Below are positions 47,135 through 48,244 of a DNA stretch of 48,244 nt, one piece after another. The position numbers and the translations under genes were made by a program. This DNA is from Deltaproteobacteria bacterium (GTDB lineage Bacteria > Myxococcota_A > Polyangia > Polyangiales > Polyangiaceae). Where the stretch lies: NCBI GenBank assembly GCA_016209145.1, contig JACQWT010000046.1, forward strand, positions 7,564 to 55,807, in the 5' to 3' direction. Every line of letters starts with the position of its first letter. Positions within the stretch are counted from its first letter, which is position 1. The notes beneath the pieces were generated by a model that saw nothing but the letters and a program-made list of their open reading frames with translations, had not been told where the DNA came from and did no database searches.

Positions 47135-48244
47135 ATGCAACGTGGCACAGGGGCAGGAACGAGGTGGGCGGCTGGGCTTGCAGCGGCGGTAGTGGTCGCG
47201 GCCGCCGTTGGGGCGTGCTCGGGCGGCGAGGGCTCGGCGGCGGCGCCCGGCGGGACGAGCACGACGCCGGGCGATTGTCCGTCGGGGCTCACCAAGTGTG
47301 AGAACAAGTGCGTGCAGACGGATCTCGATCCGTCGCACTGCGGCGCCTGCGGCACCGCTTGCCCGAAAGGGCAGGTGTGCTCGGCCGGCCAGTGCGCCCT
47401 GGACTGCGTGGGCGGCACCACCAAGTGCTCGGGGCTGTGCGTAGACACGACCGTGGACCGGGCCAATTGCGGCGGCTGCGAGAACGCCTGCGGCAGCTCC
47501 GAGCTGTGCTCCCAGGGCCAGTGCTCCGCGCAATGCCTGGGAGGCACGACCCAGTGCGCCGGGGTGTGCGTGGACACGGACGTCGATCCGACCAACTGCG
47601 GCGCCTGCGGCACGGCCTGCAAGGCCGGGGAGGTGTGCTCGGCCGGGCAGTGCGGGCTGGAGTGCACGGGCGGCACGACCAAGTGCTCCGGCCTGTGCGT
47701 CGACACCGCGCTCGATCCGGCCAACTGCGGCGCCTGCGGCAACGCCTGCGGCGTGGGCGAGGTCTGCTCCTCCGGCCAGTGCGGCCTGAAGTGCGTGGGC
47801 GGCACCACCAAGTGCGGCAACCTCTGCGTGAGCACGCAGTCGGACGCGGCCAACTGCGGCGGCTGCGGCGTGGCGTGCCCGCCGGGGCAGGTGTGCTCGG
47901 CCGGATCCTGCGCTCTGGACTGCGTGGGCGGCACCACCAAGTGCGCCGACGAGTGCGTGAGCACCGAGAACGATCCGGCGCACTGCGGCGGCTGCGGCAA
48001 GGCCTGCCCCGCGGGGCAGGTGTGCTCGGCCGAGAAGTGCGGCCTGGAATGCGTGGGCGGCACGACCAAGTGCGCCGAGCTGTGCGTGAACACCCAGCTC
48101 GATCCACAGAACTGCGGCGGCTGTGGCAAGGCGTGCCCCCAAGGACAGGTCTGTTCGGCCGGGCAGTGCGGGCTGACTTGCCTGGGCGGCACGACCAAGT
48201 GCGGCGACGGCTGCGTGGACACGACCCTCGATCCGCAGAACTGA
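47135..48244 (+). CDS. Cys-rich repeat lipoprotein, running to the window edge
   Basis: MQRGTGAGTRWAAGLAAAVVVAAAVGACSGGEG lipobox; repeats GGTTKCSGLCVDTALDPANCGACGNACGVGEVCSSGQC. Confidence 0.88.
   Translation: MQRGTGAGTRWAAGLAAAVVVAAAVGACSGGEGSAAAPGGTSTTPGDCPSGLTKCENKCVQTDLDPSHCGACGTACPKGQVCSAGQCALDCVGGTTKCSGLCVDTTVDRANCGGCENACGSSELCSQGQCSAQCLGGTTQCAGVCVDTDVDPTNCGACGTACKAGEVCSAGQCGLECTGGTTKCSGLCVDTALDPANCGACGNACGVGEVCSSGQCGLKCVGGTTKCGNLCVSTQSDAANCGGCGVACPPGQVCSAGSCALDCVGGTTKCADECVSTENDPAHCGGCGKACPAGQVCSAEKCGLECVGGTTKCAELCVNTQLDPQNCGGCGKACPQGQVCSAGQCGLTCLGGTTKCGDGCVDTTLDPQN

Overview
High-GC window with a gene complement typical of Myxococcota/Polyangia (inferred from gene content, not from a search). 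I support about 35 protein-coding loci. They include a kinase / Hsp70-like / pseudo-receiver-J-domain operon, polA, a BtpA-family protein, a MopE-type metal-binding repeat surface protein, a TPR/GT41 (OGT-like) glycosyltransferase, a damaged phosphohexomutase, prs, a pseudokinase, comF, cyclophilin, PPK2, a DUF4143 ATPase, and leuS followed directly by PduS-like and PduT-like (BMC-T) genes. Three Cys-rich repeat lipoproteins are also present. No rRNA, tRNA or CRISPR array was recognised. The most unusual points are: (i) an apparent leuS-pduS-pduT operon, meaning a redox/Fe-S pair of a bacterial microcompartment with no other shell genes in view; (ii) a 121-bp MITE-like inverted-repeat element whose left arm contains the pduT stop codon; (iii) dispersed intergenic hairpin repeats (family A, three copies; family B, two copies in opposite orientation); (iv) a mosaic scar at 15.6-18.4 kb joining a VapC/PIN C-terminus to an ISL3 transposase N-terminus; (v) in-frame TGA at a conserved Cys position of a Cys-rich repeat lipoprotein; (vi) a phosphohexomutase with a T7-tract frameshift and an apparently missing sugar-binding domain; (vii) a pseudo-receiver/J-domain fusion beside an Hsp70 and a kinase. 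All assignments come from reading the sequence and recalling family motifs; no searches were run.
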